DNA from: Streptomyces sp. JHA26
GTDB taxonomy: Bacteria; Actinomycetota; Actinomycetes; Streptomycetales; Streptomycetaceae
Assembly (NCBI RefSeq): GCF_002005565.1
Contig: NZ_BDJC01000001.1
Coordinates: 227,050 to 291,049, forward strand
DNA length: 64,000 nucleotides
Direction of reading: 5' to 3'
Below, one piece after another: positions 63,085-64,000 of this stretch. Position numbers and translations under genes: made by a program. Every line of letters begins with the position of its first letter. Position 1 is the stretch's first letter. Below the pieces are notes generated by a model. The model was not told where the DNA came from and made no database searches. It saw nothing but the letters and a program-made list of their open reading frames with translations.

Positions 63085-64000
63085 TTACAGGCCGAGCTCG
63101 ACCTCGAACTCGCCCGCCTCCAGGATTGCCTTGACCGCCGTCAGGTAACGGGCGGCGTCGGCGCCGTCCACCAGGCGGTGGTCGTAGGACAGGGTCAGGT
63201 ACGTCATGTCGCGGACGCCGATGACCGTGCCCTCCTCCGTCTCGATGACGGCCGGACGCTTGACCGTGGCACCGATGCCGAGGATGGCGACCTGGCCCGG
63301 CGGCACGATGATCGTGTCGAACAGCGCGCCGCGCGAACCGGTGTTGCTGATGGTGAAGGTCGCGCCGGACAGCTCGTCCGGGGTGATCTTGTTGGCGCGG
63401 ACCTTGCCCGCCAGCTCGGCCGTGGCCTTGGCGATGCCGGCGATGTTGAGGTCACCGGCGTTCTTGATGACCGGGGTCATCAGGCCCTTCTCGGAGTCCA
63501 CCGCGATACCGACGTGCTCGGTGTCGAAGTAGGTGATGGTCCCCTCGGCCTCGTTGATCTTGGCGTTGACGGCCGGGTGGGCCTTCAGCGCCTGGGCCGC
63601 GGCCTTGACGAAGAACGGCATCGGGGAGAGCTTGACGCCCTCGCGCGCCGCGAAGGAGTCCTTCGCCCGGGCACGCAGCTTCATCAGGCGGGTGACGTCG
63701 ACCTCGACGACCGACGACAGCTGGGCCTGCTCGTGCAGCGCCTTGACCATGTTGTCGCCGATGACCTTGCGGATGCGGGGCATCTTGACGGTCTGGCCGC
63801 GCAGCGGGGAGGCCTCCAGGGTGGGGGCCTTCTTCGCGGCGGGCGCGGCGGCAGCGGCGGCCGGAGCCGGAGCGGCGGCCTTCGCGGCCTCGGCGGCGGC
63901 GGTGACGTCCTGCTTGCGGATGCGGCCGCCGACGCCGGTGCCCTTGACGGTGGACAGGTCGACGCCGTTCTCGGCGGCGAGCTTGCGCACCAGCGGGGTG
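63085..64000 (-). CDS. sucB: Dihydrolipoamide acyltransferase E2 (5' end outside window)
   Basis: C-terminal 305 residues of an E2 subunit of 2-oxoacid dehydrogenase complexes. The visible part starts in a peripheral-subunit-binding domain (RKLAAENGVDLSTVKGTGVGGRI), passes an Ala/Pro linker and ends with the catalytic domain, whose active-site motif is DHRLVDG. The frame is open to the window edge, so the lipoyl domains and start lie beyond 64000; the GTG at 63990 is internal. In Streptomyces this gene is often named sucB, though it may serve pyruvate dehydrogenase (AceE at 59184) and 2-oxoglutarate dehydrogenase alike. Its lipoyl groups are supplied by lipA and lipB. Confidence 0.93.
   Translation of the reverse strand, partial: TPLVRKLAAENGVDLSTVKGTGVGGRIRKQDVTAAAEAAKAAAPAPAAAAAAPAAKKAPTLEASPLRGQTVKMPRIRKVIGDNMVKALHEQAQLSSVVEVDVTRLMKLRARAKDSFAAREGVKLSPMPFFVKAAAQALKAHPAVNAKINEAEGTITYFDTEHVGIAVDSEKGLMTPVIKNAGDLNIAGIAKATAELAGKVRANKITPDELSGATFTISNTGSRGALFDTIIVPPGQVAILGIGATVKRPAVIETEEGTVIGVRDMTYLTLSYDHRLVDGADAARYLTAVKAILEAGEFEVELGL

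Overview
The window is high-GC (about 72%) chromosomal DNA with GTG/TTG starts, tightly packed coupled genes, GlnR-type operators in front of two glutamine synthetases, an actinobacterial homodimeric pyruvate dehydrogenase E1, a PspAB/HtpX pair and secreted starch enzymes. This indicates a Streptomyces. From memory, the order of the core genes (starch genes, glnII, glnA, RDD protein, lipA, lipB, aceE, E2) matches the SCO2228 to SCO2181 stretch of S. coelicolor read backwards. No tRNA, rRNA, CRISPR array, insertion sequence or phage gene was seen.

Layout. 1-11.7 kb is a starch/maltodextrin region: a truncated alpha-glucosidase, a secreted alpha-amylase behind a LacI-type palindrome, an unknown membrane protein convergent with an unknown secreted protein, and a very large secreted amylopullulanase with two GH13 domains. 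11.7-21.2 kb holds a tautomerase-like protein, a TetR regulator, a sigma-like N-terminus fused to a membrane-anchored domain, a lipoprotein, a DUF1996 protein, a NarL-type two-component pair, an epimerase and a winged-helix regulator preceded by a probable cysteine-rich leader-peptide uORF. 21.4-29 kb holds glnII with its GlnR operator, a secreted DPBB-like protein, an ArsC-like protein, pspAB-htpX, an HxlR regulator divergent from an NmrA-type oxidoreductase, and a beta-lactamase-fold hydrolase.

29.2-46.0 kb is the accessory island. A TrmB/LuxR-type regulator is divergent from a 45-residue secreted-peptide gene. Then comes a run of thirteen translationally coupled or closely spaced genes plus a possible small protein, nearly all devoted to phosphoryl or nucleotide chemistry: a dCTP-deaminase fold fused to a PEP-synthase-like phosphotransferase, a CYTH protein, a HAD phosphatase, an alkaline-phosphatase-superfamily phosphodiesterase, a nucleotidyltransferase, an unknown helical protein, a SRPBCC protein, an HPr-kinase-like ATPase, an NMP-kinase-like protein, a second dCTP-deaminase paralogue, a cation/H+ antiporter, a small protein with a TTG start, an ATP-grasp ligase, a DMT-family permease and a calcineurin-type phosphoesterase. 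No standard cluster type fits. The best reading is a biosynthetic or signalling system that makes and exports a phosphorylated or nucleotide-derived, amino-acid-conjugated small molecule, probably under peptide-linked control. It lies between glnII and glnA.

46.3-64 kb returns to core genes: glnA with a canonical GlnR operator, an RDD protein, DUF4191, lipA/lipB, a TPR regulator, a flavoprotein, an epimerase, an acetyltransferase, a PGRP-type amidase, DUF4240, a WYL regulator, aceE, a GntR/FCD regulator with a nearby palindrome, and the start-less 3' part of a dihydrolipoamide acyltransferase.
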